A program made the translations under genes and the position numbers. Below are positions 16,048 through 23,940 of a stretch of DNA of 64,000 nucleotides, in pieces. Numbering within the stretch: position 1 is the stretch's first letter; each line of letters begins with the position of its first letter. This stretch comes from Muribaculaceae bacterium (GTDB lineage Bacteria; Bacteroidota; Bacteroidia; Bacteroidales; Muribaculaceae). The notes under the pieces are model-generated. The model saw nothing but the letters and a program-made list of their open reading frames with translations. It did no database searches and was not told where the DNA came from. The DNA lies in contig JAMPGA010000001.1 in the NCBI GenBank assembly GCA_023664185.1, positions 557,856-621,855 of the forward strand, written 5' to 3'.

Positions 16048-17334
16048 TTACTCGTTCATCAACGACAGAGCCTTGAGTGTGCGCTGGCGGCGAAATGAGT
16101 TGAAAGTCTCGAAGATGTCCAGGAGCGCCACGGCCGAGTTCTGTACCTGGCTTTCATAGAGCGACGCCGAGGTTGTGCCCGACGGCGCCTGCCCCTGCAG
16201 AGCGTTTGTCACTCCCGATATCTGCTGAAACAGCCTCAGCTCTATGTCGAGCAGCCCTGAGGCGCCCTCGCTGCGACCGGAAGCCGATATCTCCTCGGGC
16301 ATACGTCGTGCCGAAGGGTTGACCGGGATCACGCCGCCGGGCTTGCCCCACATGGTGGCAGCCTCGCTGATGCTTACACCCGGAGGAAGGGCATCGGTGG
16401 GAAACAGAAGCACACCTTTGGCGCTGTGTGAGAGTATCTGGTCGATGGACGATATGAGCAGATTTATGTGGCGCTGCTGGTCTATCACATCCTCGATAAA
16501 GGGATGGACTTCGCCATCGGTGAGTGGATAGAAATTGAGCACAAACGGGTGTGAGCGGTGGGCAAAGGGTGAGAGAGTCTCGTCGATGAGGGTGCCGTCG
16601 GCACTGTAGAATCGGCATTTCCACACCGGTCCACGGCGTTTGTCTATCTCGAAAGTCCACACCTCCACCACTCGGCACAGCGATCGCTCCGAGGGATAGT
16701 GGAAGGTGACATCGTCGGCGGCCGTGGCCAGCTCGGTGACGGTGGAACGGGGTGTGGAGTGGGCAAAAATGGCGGCCAGGTCACGGTGACGCCGGCGCGA
16801 CCCATGGCCAAAGCGCAGACAGAGCTCGGGCAACGACATATCGTGGAGCATGCCCACAAGACGCAGATCGGTGCCGCGAGGATCGAGAAAGCGGTTGCAG
16901 AAGAAGCGCGAAGGGTTCACATTGTCCACCCACACTTTCTGCCCCTCAAAGCGGCGCTCTATCACCACACGCTGTATGGCGCAGCCGGATATGAGAAACT
17001 CCTCGAGCGCCCTGGCGTCGAGCTCGTCGAGGCGGTTTGACTCGCGCAGAGCCAGCTCGGCCGACCCTGGCTTGGGATGCTCGTCGGCCAGATTGAGGCG
17101 AAAGCGCCCCACCACGCTCTTCACCAGCGATCGCAGCAGATTGTTGGTGAGTGGCCGGCGGTTATTGCGCAGGCAGTATTCCTCATAGTTGGAGAGGGGT
17201 GTGGTCGAGTCGGCGCCCGAGAGAATGGCATCCCACTGACGTCCATAGGTAAAGAGTTTGAGCATGCGGCGTGTGGCGCGCATTGACGAGGCCGAGTTCC
17301 AGGCCTCGCGGGCTTGTTCGAAGGGTGTTGGCAT
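16048..17334 (-). CDS. phage portal-like protein
   Basis: A 428-residue protein with the look of a double-stranded-DNA phage portal subunit. NNRRPLTNNLLRSLVKSVVG at about 57-76 is typical of the N-terminal wing. A conserved tryptophan- and tyrosine-rich middle follows, then QQRHINLLISSIDQILSHSA, a glycine- and proline-rich loop, and a C-terminal helix QGQAPSGTTSASLYESQVQN found in the clip-crown region. It is short for a full portal, so the C-terminal crown may be lacking. It begins four bases after the 183-residue gene. No terminase, capsid, tail or integrase genes flank it, which suggests a remnant or a domesticated part. Confidence 0.7.
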   Translation of the reverse strand: MPTPFEQAREAWNSASSMRATRRMLKLFTYGRQWDAILSGADSTTPLSNYEEYCLRNNRRPLTNNLLRSLVKSVVGRFRLNLADEHPKPGSAELALRESNRLDELDARALEEFLISGCAIQRVVIERRFEGQKVWVDNVNPSRFFCNRFLDPRGTDLRLVGMLHDMSLPELCLRFGHGSRRRHRDLAAIFAHSTPRSTVTELATAADDVTFHYPSERSLCRVVEVWTFEIDKRRGPVWKCRFYSADGTLIDETLSPFAHRSHPFVLNFYPLTDGEVHPFIEDVIDQQRHINLLISSIDQILSHSAKGVLLFPTDALPPGVSISEAATMWGKPGGVIPVNPSARRMPEEISASGRSEGASGLLDIELRLFQQISGVTNALQGQAPSGTTSASLYESQVQNSAVALLDIFETFNSFRRQRTLKALSLMNE

Positions 17335-17337
17335 GGG

Positions 17338-17889
17338 TCAGAAGTTGTTGGTTGGAATTTGGTCGAGGGGGAGGGAGGATTCTTCAAAGCGGTAAGTGCC
17401 ATCGGTGTGGCGGGCGGCACAGAGAATACTCTCGGCCACGGGAGAGTCGGGGGCGGGATAGAGGGTGACGAACCCGCCGGGCCTGACCAGCGCCACGGGG
17501 TCTGACTCGGTGGCCCGGGTGTAGAGGTCGAGTTGCAGGCGCGCCTCACGGTTCACCTCGGCTGGATCGCTTATGATACGTGCGTCACACCACCATCCCA
17601 TCAGCCTCACCGACAGCAGCCGGAGAGCCTCGCGCGGCAGTGTGAAGGTCACACCTCCGTCGGCACCGGCAGGGAGTGTGATGCGACGCCCATAGTCCAC
17701 AGGGTCTATCTGATGGGCAGGCGCGGTGAGCAACAGGCGCGTATACCACTCCTCGATGGCAGCATAGTGGAATGAATCGGCCACCGTAGGGACCGTGGCG
17801 GTCACTGTGGCCGAGTCGGACAACGGCAGCAGACCGTGGTGCAGACGCCAGCGTTCAAGCATCTCGGCGCGGGTAAGGGTCAACATCAT
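17338..17889 (-). CDS. uncharacterised protein upstream of the portal-like gene
   Basis: A 183-residue protein without recognisable family, first gene of the four-gene phage-like cluster and nearly abutting the portal-like gene, so the two are probably co-translated. It begins with two consecutive ATG codons, and either may be used. The sequence looks like a mixed alpha/beta soluble protein: a helical N-terminal part (TRAEMLERWRLHHGLL), then a beta-rich part with RRITLPAGADGGVTFTLP and a final acidic tail. A structural or adaptor role is conceivable from position, but cannot be shown. Confidence 0.6.
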   Translation of the reverse strand: MMLTLTRAEMLERWRLHHGLLPLSDSATVTATVPTVADSFHYAAIEEWYTRLLLTAPAHQIDPVDYGRRITLPAGADGGVTFTLPREALRLLSVRLMGWWCDARIISDPAEVNREARLQLDLYTRATESDPVALVRPGGFVTLYPAPDSPVAESILCAARHTDGTYRFEESSLPLDQIPTNNF

Positions 17890-17916
17890 AATAGTTCGTA
17901 ATTTTGATTAGTGACG

Positions 17917-17924
17917 CAAAGTTA
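17917..17924 (-). promoter_or_regulatory. -7 element for the portal-like cluster
   Basis: TAACTTTG on the minus strand, 28 bases before the double ATG of the 183-residue gene, matches TAnnTTTG. A TTG lies 15 bases upstream, shorter than the usual spacing. It faces the bioB promoter in a 110-base divergent gap. Confidence 0.5.
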
Positions 17925-17960
17925 CCCAGGCCGAAACGCCAAAAAGGTGGGATAATGCCG

Positions 17961-17990
17961 TTGATTAGTGGTGAAAAATGAGTAATTTTG
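17961..17990 (+). promoter_or_regulatory. promoter of bioB
   Basis: TTG at 17961-17963 and TAATTTTG at 17983-17990 with a 19-base spacer are a complete Bacteroidetes promoter. The bioB ATG begins only ten bases after the -7 element, so the message has almost no leader. Confidence 0.7.
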
Positions 17991-17999
17991 CAGCTTGTT

Positions 18000-18995
18000 A
18001 TGAAAGTAGACATAGCTCAGTTAAGAGACAAGATACTGTCGGGCGGCCGTATCACCGACGCCGAGGCCATGAGCCTGGCCCGGACGGATGCCTACGACCC
18101 CGAGGAGCTTTATGAAGCTGCCGCCGAGGTGACACGCCGCAAGCACTCGCGCCACTTCGACACCTGCTCCATCATCAACGCCCGCTCGGGGCATTGCGGC
18201 GAGGACTGCAAATGGTGTGCTCAGGCAGCCCGCCACCACACAGGGGCGCTGGAGTATCCGCTGGTCGACCGCGACACCTGTATAGCCCTGGGGCAATACA
18301 ATAACCAGCGTGGCATCGGGCGGTTCTCGTTTGTCACCAGTGGCCGCAAGCTGGGGGGTGCATCGCTCGACACCCTCTGCAGCTATTACAAAGAGCTGAA
18401 ACAACAGTGTCCCGAAATGGGGCTGTGTGCCTCCATGGGGCTGCTGGGAGCCGGTGAACTCGCCAAGCTCAAGGAGGCCGGTGTGGAGCGCTACCACTGC
18501 AATATGGAGACAGCCCCCTCACACTTCCCTACCCTATGCTCTACCCACTCGCAGGCCGACAAGCTGGCCACCATCCGCGAAGCCCGTCGCGCAGGCCTAT
18601 CCATATGCTCGGGAGGCATAATCGGCATGGGCGAAACCTTGGGGCAGCGCATAGAGTTTGCACTGTTTCTGCGCGCTGAAGTGCAGCCCGTGAGCATACC
18701 CATAAACATTCTTGTGCCAATACCCGGCACTCCTCTCGAGGGGATGGCACCGCTAAGCTCCGAGGAGATTCTCACCACCGTAGCGGTGTTCAGGCTGGTG
18801 CATCCGCATGCCGTGCTCCGCTTTGCCGGAGGCCGTGTACTCATCGACCCCGACACCCAGCGCCGCGCCCTGACCATGGGTGTAAACGGTGCCATCATCG
18901 GCGACCTGCTCACCACCCTGGGTGCCAGCATCGACCAGGACATGCAGATGGCTCAGGAATGCGGATACCAAACATCGGGAACTCATGAAGACTAA
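18000..18995 (+). CDS. bioB: biotin synthase
   Basis: Radical-SAM enzyme that inserts sulfur into dethiobiotin to make biotin. The ATG at 18000 gives 331 residues. The CxxxCxxC cluster motif is at Cys66, Cys70 and Cys73 in CGEDCKWCAQ. RYHCNMETAPSHFPTLCSTH and CSGGIIGMGET are typical of the Bacteroidetes form. HydE is related, but these motifs favour BioB. The auxiliary-cluster arginine region corresponds to the LRFAGGR segment near 275. No other bio genes are in the window. The next gene overlaps its end by 11 bases. Confidence 0.93.
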   Translation: MKVDIAQLRDKILSGGRITDAEAMSLARTDAYDPEELYEAAAEVTRRKHSRHFDTCSIINARSGHCGEDCKWCAQAARHHTGALEYPLVDRDTCIALGQYNNQRGIGRFSFVTSGRKLGGASLDTLCSYYKELKQQCPEMGLCASMGLLGAGELAKLKEAGVERYHCNMETAPSHFPTLCSTHSQADKLATIREARRAGLSICSGGIIGMGETLGQRIEFALFLRAEVQPVSIPINILVPIPGTPLEGMAPLSSEEILTTVAVFRLVHPHAVLRFAGGRVLIDPDTQRRALTMGVNGAIIGDLLTTLGASIDQDMQMAQECGYQTSGTHED

Positions 18996-19710
18996 ACCGT
19001 TCACACCTCAGGAAAGCCAGCGCTACAAAGGGCATCTGTCGCTGTGCGAGATCGACATCGAGGGGCAGCGTCGCCTACGCGATGCCCGTGTGCTCATAGT
19101 GGGCGCCGGGGGGCTGGGCTCTCCCGTGGCCCTCTACCTGGCCGCCGCCGGGGTGGGCCGCATCGACATCGTAGACCCCGACACAGTGAGCCTCTCCAAT
19201 CTGCAGCGCCAGATTCTCCACGGCACCTCTGACATCGGATATGCCAAGGTCGACTCCGCCCGCGAGTCCATGCAGCGCATCAACCCCGACGTTAAGGTGG
19301 AGTCGATAAAGGAGTTTCTCTCGTGGCGCAACGGGGGGAGCATAATCGAAGGCCACGACCTGGTGATGGACTGCACCGACAATATGGAGGTGCGCCTCCT
19401 CATCAACGACCTCTGCACCGCCCGCGACATCCCCTATATCTTCGGAGCTGTGAGGCGTTGGGGTGGGCAGCTGTTCACGTGGAAGCCCGGATTTCACGGC
19501 TATCGCGACATATTTCCACCCGACCCCGACACGCAACCCGAGGATCTGCCCTGCGCCATCGACGGTGTGCTCAACACAGTAGTGGGCGTGATAGGGTGCC
19601 TGCAGGCCACAGAGGCCATCAAGCTTATCACCGGCACCGGCGATCTGCTCACAGGGCGTCTGCTCACGTTCGACGCCATAACCATGAAATTTGAAGAATT
19701 TAAATTTTAG
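18985..19710 (+). CDS. ThiF/MoeB/HesA-type adenylyltransferase without the zinc cysteines
   Basis: E1-like enzyme that adenylates the C-terminus of a sulfur-carrier protein (ThiS or MoaD type), 241 residues. The nucleotide-binding GAGGLGSPVALYL is near residue 40. The downstream pattern SNLQRQI and DCTDN are family signatures, and the Cys in LPCAIDG corresponds to the catalytic region. Both CxxC pairs that hold the structural zinc in MoeB and ThiF are absent. No carrier-protein gene is adjacent. The gene overlaps bioB, which may mean shared sulfur metabolism or only co-transcription. Confidence 0.85.
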   Translation: MKTKPFTPQESQRYKGHLSLCEIDIEGQRRLRDARVLIVGAGGLGSPVALYLAAAGVGRIDIVDPDTVSLSNLQRQILHGTSDIGYAKVDSARESMQRINPDVKVESIKEFLSWRNGGSIIEGHDLVMDCTDNMEVRLLINDLCTARDIPYIFGAVRRWGGQLFTWKPGFHGYRDIFPPDPDTQPEDLPCAIDGVLNTVVGVIGCLQATEAIKLITGTGDLLTGRLLTFDAITMKFEEFKF

Positions 19711-19716
19711 AGCCCT

Positions 19717-20259
19717 ATGACACAACCCAACGGTGTGGCCGTCTACTGCGCGTCGTCGAGCCGTGTACCCGAAATATATCTGAACTCCGCCCGCGAGACG
19801 GGCATGCTGCTGGCCCGCGCCGGCCTCACACTGGTGTGTGGAGGGGGCTACCGCGGCCTGATGGGTCAGGCCATCGACGGTGCTCTCGCCTCTGGGGGCG
19901 AGGCCGTGGGTGTGTTGCCACAGTTCATGATAGACCGCGGCTGGGCTCACCCGGGCCTGACGCGCACCATTTCCACCCCCACCATGCATGTACGCAAGCA
20001 CACCATGGCCTCCATGAGCCGCGCGGCCATAGCCCTGGCCGGGGGGATAGGCACTCTCGACGAGCTGGCCGAGATGATGACATGGCATCAGCTCAAGCTC
20101 TTCGAAGGTCCGGTAATCATAGTGAACACGGCCGGCTACTATGACCCGCTCATCCAGATGTTCGGCCGCATGCAGGCCGAGGGCTTCATGCGCAATGATA
20201 TCATCCCGGCCACCATCGTGCAAACACCGGCCCAGGCCATAGAATTGATAACCCAATGA
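19717..20259 (+). CDS. LOG-family protein (TIGR00730 Rossmann-fold)
   Basis: Member of the LOG family, whose studied members hydrolyse cytokinin riboside 5'-monophosphates or other nucleoside monophosphates to base and ribose 5-phosphate. The 180 residues include the nucleotide-binding GGGYRGLMG near residues 43-51. The signature PGGxGTxxE appears here as AGGIGTLDE, with Ala in place of the first Pro. MHVRKHTM fits the family's substrate arginine. It lies six bases after the ThiF-like gene and overlaps the DUF4271 gene by four bases. The bacterial role is not well defined. Confidence 0.88.
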   Translation: MTQPNGVAVYCASSSRVPEIYLNSARETGMLLARAGLTLVCGGGYRGLMGQAIDGALASGGEAVGVLPQFMIDRGWAHPGLTRTISTPTMHVRKHTMASMSRAAIALAGGIGTLDELAEMMTWHQLKLFEGPVIIVNTAGYYDPLIQMFGRMQAEGFMRNDIIPATIVQTPAQAIELITQ

Positions 20260-21086
20260 ACACTCTCTCCGACTCAATCTCCACTCCGGCTCCCTGGGCT
20301 CCGCATGTGTGCCGCGAGACCGACGGCCCGGCCACAGCTGCCGAAAAAGTCCTCTTCACATCGGGCAAAATAGCCTATACCGAGGGTCTGGTGCCGCAGC
20401 CACGCACTATGCTCCCGGGCTACGACTCGGGTGTGTTGTGCCTGCTCATAGGCCTGTTTCTGCTGTTGAGCTACAACTTCCGCCATTACTCCACATTTCT
20501 CAAAAACTTCCCCACCGACCTTCTCAGCATACGCCGCCGCGAAGGCACCTTTGAGGTGAGAACCTTCTCGGAGACCGGTGTGCTGATGTCGATAGTGCTG
20601 GTGGCATGCCTGAGCGAGGGGATCATCATCAACGCCGCCATGACCGGGCTGGGCTTAAGCGCCGCCGTGCCGGGGGTATTCTTTGTAATAGGAAGCCTCA
20701 CGCTGGTTGCAGCCCTCTACTATCTGTGGCAGCTCGGAGCCTACTGGACGGTGGGGTATGTCTTCACCGACAAGGTGTCGGCCCGGCTTTGGATGAAGGG
20801 ATTCAACGCCTCGCAGGCACTCACAGCCTTCCTGCTGGTGGTGCCCGCGCTGGTGGTGCTTTTCAATCCGGCAGCCACCTCGATAGTGGTCCCACTGGCG
20901 GTTTTTTTCTACATTTTGGCCAGATCTTTATTTATTTGCAAAGGTTTTAGACTTTTTTACGACAATTTTAGCTCGTTGATTTATTTTATTTTGTACCTTT
21001 GCACCCTTGAAATTGTACCCCTTGTTGCAATGTATCGCACAGCAGTGTATATCAACAATCTGCTGCTGCAAACTCCCAACATTTAA
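20256..21086 (+). CDS. DUF4271 membrane protein
   Basis: Bacteroidetes membrane protein of unknown function, 276 residues, recognised by its position before hemD and by several long hydrophobic segments starting near residue 53 (VLCLLIGLFLLLSYNFRHY). I count about seven probable helices, including TAFLLVVPALVVLFN and LIYFILYLCTLEIVPLVA. It overlaps the LOG gene (ATGA) and is followed seven bases later by hemD. The order DUF4271-hemD-rnpA-yidD-tatD is conserved in this phylum. The final third is AT-rich and holds a probable promoter for hemD. Confidence 0.85.
   Translation: MNTLSDSISTPAPWAPHVCRETDGPATAAEKVLFTSGKIAYTEGLVPQPRTMLPGYDSGVLCLLIGLFLLLSYNFRHYSTFLKNFPTDLLSIRRREGTFEVRTFSETGVLMSIVLVACLSEGIIINAAMTGLGLSAAVPGVFFVIGSLTLVAALYYLWQLGAYWTVGYVFTDKVSARLWMKGFNASQALTAFLLVVPALVVLFNPAATSIVVPLAVFFYILARSLFICKGFRLFYDNFSSLIYFILYLCTLEIVPLVAMYRTAVYINNLLLQTPNI
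20994..21001 (+). promoter_or_regulatory. possible internal promoter for hemD-rnpA-yidD
   Basis: TACCTTTG matches TAnnTTTG within an unusually AT-rich part of the DUF4271 coding region, 92 bases before hemD. A TTG lies 15 bases upstream, shorter than usual. It would allow hemD and the translation-related genes to be expressed apart from bioB. Confidence 0.4.
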
Positions 21087-21092
21087 CACTAT

Positions 21093-21866
21093 ATGCTAAG
21101 CGACGTGAAAGTGAAAAAAATCCTGGTATCCCAACCCAAACCCGAATCTGGAAAATCGCCCTACTATGATATAGCAGACAAATATGGAGTGGAAGTAGTG
21201 CTCCGTCCGTTTATCAAAGTAGAGGGTCTCTCCGCCAAGGAGTTCCGCCAATCCAAGATAAACATTTCAGACTTCACAGCCATCATTTTCACGGCGCGCA
21301 CAGCCATCGACCATTTCTTCCGTCTGTGCGAGGAGATGCGCATCACCATCCCCGACACCATGAAATATTTCTGCACCTCCGAGGCCATAGCCCTCTATCT
21401 GCAGAAGTATATCGTGTATCGCAAGCGCAAGATATTCCATGGCGATTCAGGCAAGCTCGACTCCCTGCTCCCCTTCCTCATCAAGCACAAAAAGGAGAAA
21501 TTCCTTTGGGTGGTATCGGATGTGCACAAGGAGGACTCCGGTCTGCTCGACAAAAACGGCATATCATACACCAAAGCGGTGATGTATCGCACCGTGAGCA
21601 ACGACTTTGGTCCCGACGAGAAGTTTGACTACGACATGCTCATCTTCTTCAGCCCCTCGGGCATCGACTCGCTGCTCAAAAACTTCCCCGACTTCAAGCA
21701 GGGCGACATACGCATAGCATGTTTCGGACCCTCCACAGCCCAGGCTGCCCGTCAGGCCGGACTTCGTCTTGACATCGAGGCTCCCTCACCCCAGTCTCCT
21801 TCGATGACCGGCGCCCTCGACGCATACCTGGCCAAAGAGAATGAAGCCGAATCTAAGACTGTATAA
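21093..21866 (+). CDS. hemD: uroporphyrinogen-III synthase family protein
   Basis: Cyclises hydroxymethylbilane to uroporphyrinogen III, the branch point for haem, sirohaem and cobalamin. The 257-residue protein starts VKKILVSQPKPESGKSPYYD, the Bacteroidetes form of the HemD start, and ends with the GDIRIACFGPSTAQAARQAG segment that corresponds to the conserved second-domain motif. HemD is poorly conserved, so support comes from these segments and from the conserved gene order. No other haem genes are nearby, and many Bacteroidales lack a complete pathway. The stop lies 26 bases inside rnpA. Confidence 0.85.
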   Translation: MLSDVKVKKILVSQPKPESGKSPYYDIADKYGVEVVLRPFIKVEGLSAKEFRQSKINISDFTAIIFTARTAIDHFFRLCEEMRITIPDTMKYFCTSEAIALYLQKYIVYRKRKIFHGDSGKLDSLLPFLIKHKKEKFLWVVSDVHKEDSGLLDKNGISYTKAVMYRTVSNDFGPDEKFDYDMLIFFSPSGIDSLLKNFPDFKQGDIRIACFGPSTAQAARQAGLRLDIEAPSPQSPSMTGALDAYLAKENEAESKTV

Positions 21867-22227
21867 AAAGGAAAAGCTCTGCAGCGAGGTGGCCATCTCG
21901 CAGCTGTTCAACCGCGACAGCGAGGGCGTGAAGTCGTCGCTGGCCTACCCTCTGCGCGTGGCCTGGAAGCTCAATCCCGGACGCCGTGGCGATGATGTGG
22001 CTCAGTTTCTGGTGTCCGTGCCCAAGAAACGCCTGCGCCATGCCGTGGATCGCGTGACAGTGCGCCGCCGTGTGCGCGAAGCTTACCGCCTCAACCGCCA
22101 TCTGCTACCCAAGGGAGCCAAGATAGATATGGCTTTTATCTATGTGGCTTCCGAGGTGCTCCCCTCGTCGAGGATAGTGCCAGCCCTGTGCCGACTACTC
22201 TCACGCATCTCCACACCCCAGAAGTGA
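21841..22227 (+). CDS. rnpA: ribonuclease P protein component
   Basis: Basic protein subunit of RNase P that helps the RNA subunit trim tRNA 5' ends. The 128 residues carry the family signature [21 protein letters not shown] as a lysine/arginine-rich helix near 62-82, and [10 protein letters not shown] near the start, which is typical of Bacteroidetes RnpA. It overlaps hemD by 26 bases and its TGA overlaps the GTG of yidD. The rnpB RNA is not in the window. Confidence 0.94.
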   Translation: MKPNLRLYKKEKLCSEVAISQLFNRDSEGVKSSLAYPLRVAWKLNPGRRGDDVAQFLVSVPKKRLRHAVDRVTVRRRVREAYRLNRHLLPKGAKIDMAFIYVASEVLPSSRIVPALCRLLSRISTPQK

Positions 22228-22442
22228 ACATCTTAAGTCGTCTCCTCATCCTGCCCATACGGTTCTACCAATGCGCCATCTCACCGCTGTTTCCACCGGT
22301 GTGCCGCTTCACACCCACATGCAGCCAGTATGCCATAGAGGCCATATCGCGCCACGGAGCCATCAAGGGGCTGTGGCTGGCCTTGAAGCGCATAGCACGC
22401 TGCCACCCTTGGGGAGGATCGGGCTACGACCCTGTGCCCTGA
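22224..22442 (+). CDS. yidD: membrane protein insertion efficiency factor YidD
   Basis: Small membrane-associated factor of 72 residues that assists YidC-dependent insertion of inner-membrane proteins. The GTG at 22224 overlaps the rnpA stop (GTGA) and gives the usual start [15 protein letters not shown]. The family motif [15 protein letters not shown] follows, then [13 protein letters not shown] at the end. An upstream GTG at 22188 in the same frame is rejected because it adds non-family sequence. Coupling to rnpA is conserved widely in bacteria. Confidence 0.93.
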   Translation: MNILSRLLILPIRFYQCAISPLFPPVCRFTPTCSQYAIEAISRHGAIKGLWLALKRIARCHPWGGSGYDPVP

Positions 22443-22446
22443 CAAG

Positions 22447-23109
22447 ATGATGATTCCGGATTTCCACACCCACACGCTGCGCCCCGATGCCATAGTCGAC
22501 ATAGACCCATCGGTTGATGCCGCCATATCTCTGTCTGCTCCCTACTTTTATTCGGTGGGGATACATCCGTGGAATGCGGAGCGCGCAAACGAGACTCTTC
22601 TGCAACAACTGCACACTCTTGCCTCACACCCTCGGGTGGTGGCCATCGGGGAGACGGGGCTCGACCTTGTGCACCATGGACCCCAGAGCAACGACACGAC
22701 CCTGCAAGGGCAGACAGACCTGCTGAAATATCACACCGAGCTGAGCGAGACGACGGGGAAGCCTCTGATACTCCATATAGTAAGACAGTTCAACGAAATA
22801 ATACGCCTGAAAGCCGCGTGGCGCCCCTCGCAGCCTTGGATTATACACGGATTCAGAGGAAAGCCCCAGCTGGCACGCGAGCTGGTGAGACACGGGTTCT
22901 ATATAAGCATAGGCGAGCACTTCAACCAGGCCTCCTTAGCCGAAATCCCTCCCGAACGGCTTCTGCTGGAGACCGATGACTCAGACCTGAGCATCCACAA
23001 CATTGCCCGGCTCGCCGGCGTGACCGACGTCGCTCCCGCAATGAAGAGCATTGCGCTTAAGTCCGGCGAGTTTGGCGCGTTTTATAGCCGAATGTCTGAA
23101 GAGTCCTGA
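22447..23109 (+). CDS. TatD family metal-dependent hydrolase
   Basis: TatD-type hydrolase, a TIM-barrel family with 3'-5' exonuclease activity in studied members. The 220 residues have metal-binding motifs DFHTHT at 5-10, GETGLDLVHH near 67-76, LHIVRQ, IIHGFRG near 139 and LLLETDDSD near 177-185. It starts four bases after yidD in a conserved order. Its last 129 bases are overlapped on the other strand by the 3' end of queG, so the two reading frames converge through each other. Confidence 0.92.
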   Translation: MMIPDFHTHTLRPDAIVDIDPSVDAAISLSAPYFYSVGIHPWNAERANETLLQQLHTLASHPRVVAIGETGLDLVHHGPQSNDTTLQGQTDLLKYHTELSETTGKPLILHIVRQFNEIIRLKAAWRPSQPWIIHGFRGKPQLARELVRHGFYISIGEHFNQASLAEIPPERLLLETDDSDLSIHNIARLAGVTDVAPAMKSIALKSGEFGAFYSRMSEES

Positions 23110-23928
23110 AAACTCCTCCTGCTCCATATCCATTATATCTTCACGACTCAGCGCCAATATGGCAGGGCGGGGAGCGAACTCGGCTATCTCGGTAATGGGC
23201 GCATGTGAGTTCCACGGACACACCTCCTGACACACGTCGCAGCCATACACGCGGTCGGACAGCTGGTCGAGACTATCTCCACGATATTCTATGGTCTGAT
23301 ATGAGCGGCAGCGGCGGCTGTCGAGCCCTCCATGGCCGTCGAGAGCCTGACCCGGGCATGCCTTGACACACGCGCCACACTCACCACAACTGCGCCGCTC
23401 AGGAGCATCGGGGGGAAGCTCGAGAGTTGTGATGATGAACCCCAGCAGGCACCACGAGCCCACTCCGGGCACTATAAGAAGATTGTTGAGACCTACAAAT
23501 CCCACCCCGGCACACTGTGCCCAGTAGCGCTCGCGCAGCGGCGCAGTGTCCACACACACGCGGCAGGCATGGCCGGTGCGAGCTGTTATCTCGTCGGCCA
23601 CAGTGGTGAGCCGGCGTCGCAGCTCGTCGTGATAGTCGTCGCCCAGCGCGTATCGTGCCCAGCGCAATCCACCGTCGCCCCGCCCTGCGGGTGTGTAATA
23701 GTTGAAGGCGGCAGCTATCACCGTAGCAGCCCCCTCGAGGAGCAGCCGCGGATCGGAGCGCACTTCGTCATAGCGCTCCAGATAGGCCATGTCGGCATTA
23801 CAGCCACGCTCTATCCAGCCCCGGTAGAGGTCGGTCTGAGGCTGCGCCACACGGTCGGCCCTGGCAAATCCGCTCGCCACGGCCCCACACTCCGCCAGCC
23901 TCGGCTTTATCCAGTCAACGGGCTCCAT
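22981..23928 (-). CDS. queG: epoxyqueuosine reductase
   Basis: Iron-sulfur and cobalamin-dependent enzyme that reduces epoxyqueuosine to queuosine in tRNA. The 315-residue protein has the typical start, the central VDTAPLRERYWAQCAGVGF segment with catalytic region, and two ferredoxin-type clusters: CGECGACVKACP near 183-194, then CDVCQEVCPWN. Most family proteins end soon after the RHSAIKRAKLAGLKRNAL stretch. Here the frame runs on about 22 residues (CGSDVGHAGEPGNVVDAQV) into the antisense of tatD. That C-terminal addition is atypical. It starts 12 bases upstream of the deacetylase stop side. Confidence 0.93.
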   Translation of the reverse strand: MEPVDWIKPRLAECGAVASGFARADRVAQPQTDLYRGWIERGCNADMAYLERYDEVRSDPRLLLEGAATVIAAAFNYYTPAGRGDGGLRWARYALGDDYHDELRRRLTTVADEITARTGHACRVCVDTAPLRERYWAQCAGVGFVGLNNLLIVPGVGSWCLLGFIITTLELPPDAPERRSCGECGACVKACPGQALDGHGGLDSRRCRSYQTIEYRGDSLDQLSDRVYGCDVCQEVCPWNSHAPITEIAEFAPRPAILALSREDIMDMEQEEFSGLFRHSAIKRAKLAGLKRNALHCGSDVGHAGEPGNVVDAQV

Positions 23929-23940
23929 AGGCTCAGGGGG

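Noticed and set aside
18000..18995. HydE (hydrogenase maturase) instead of BioB
   Set aside because: The CGEDCKWCAQ and RYHCNMETAPSHF patterns fit BioB, and no other hyd genes are nearby.
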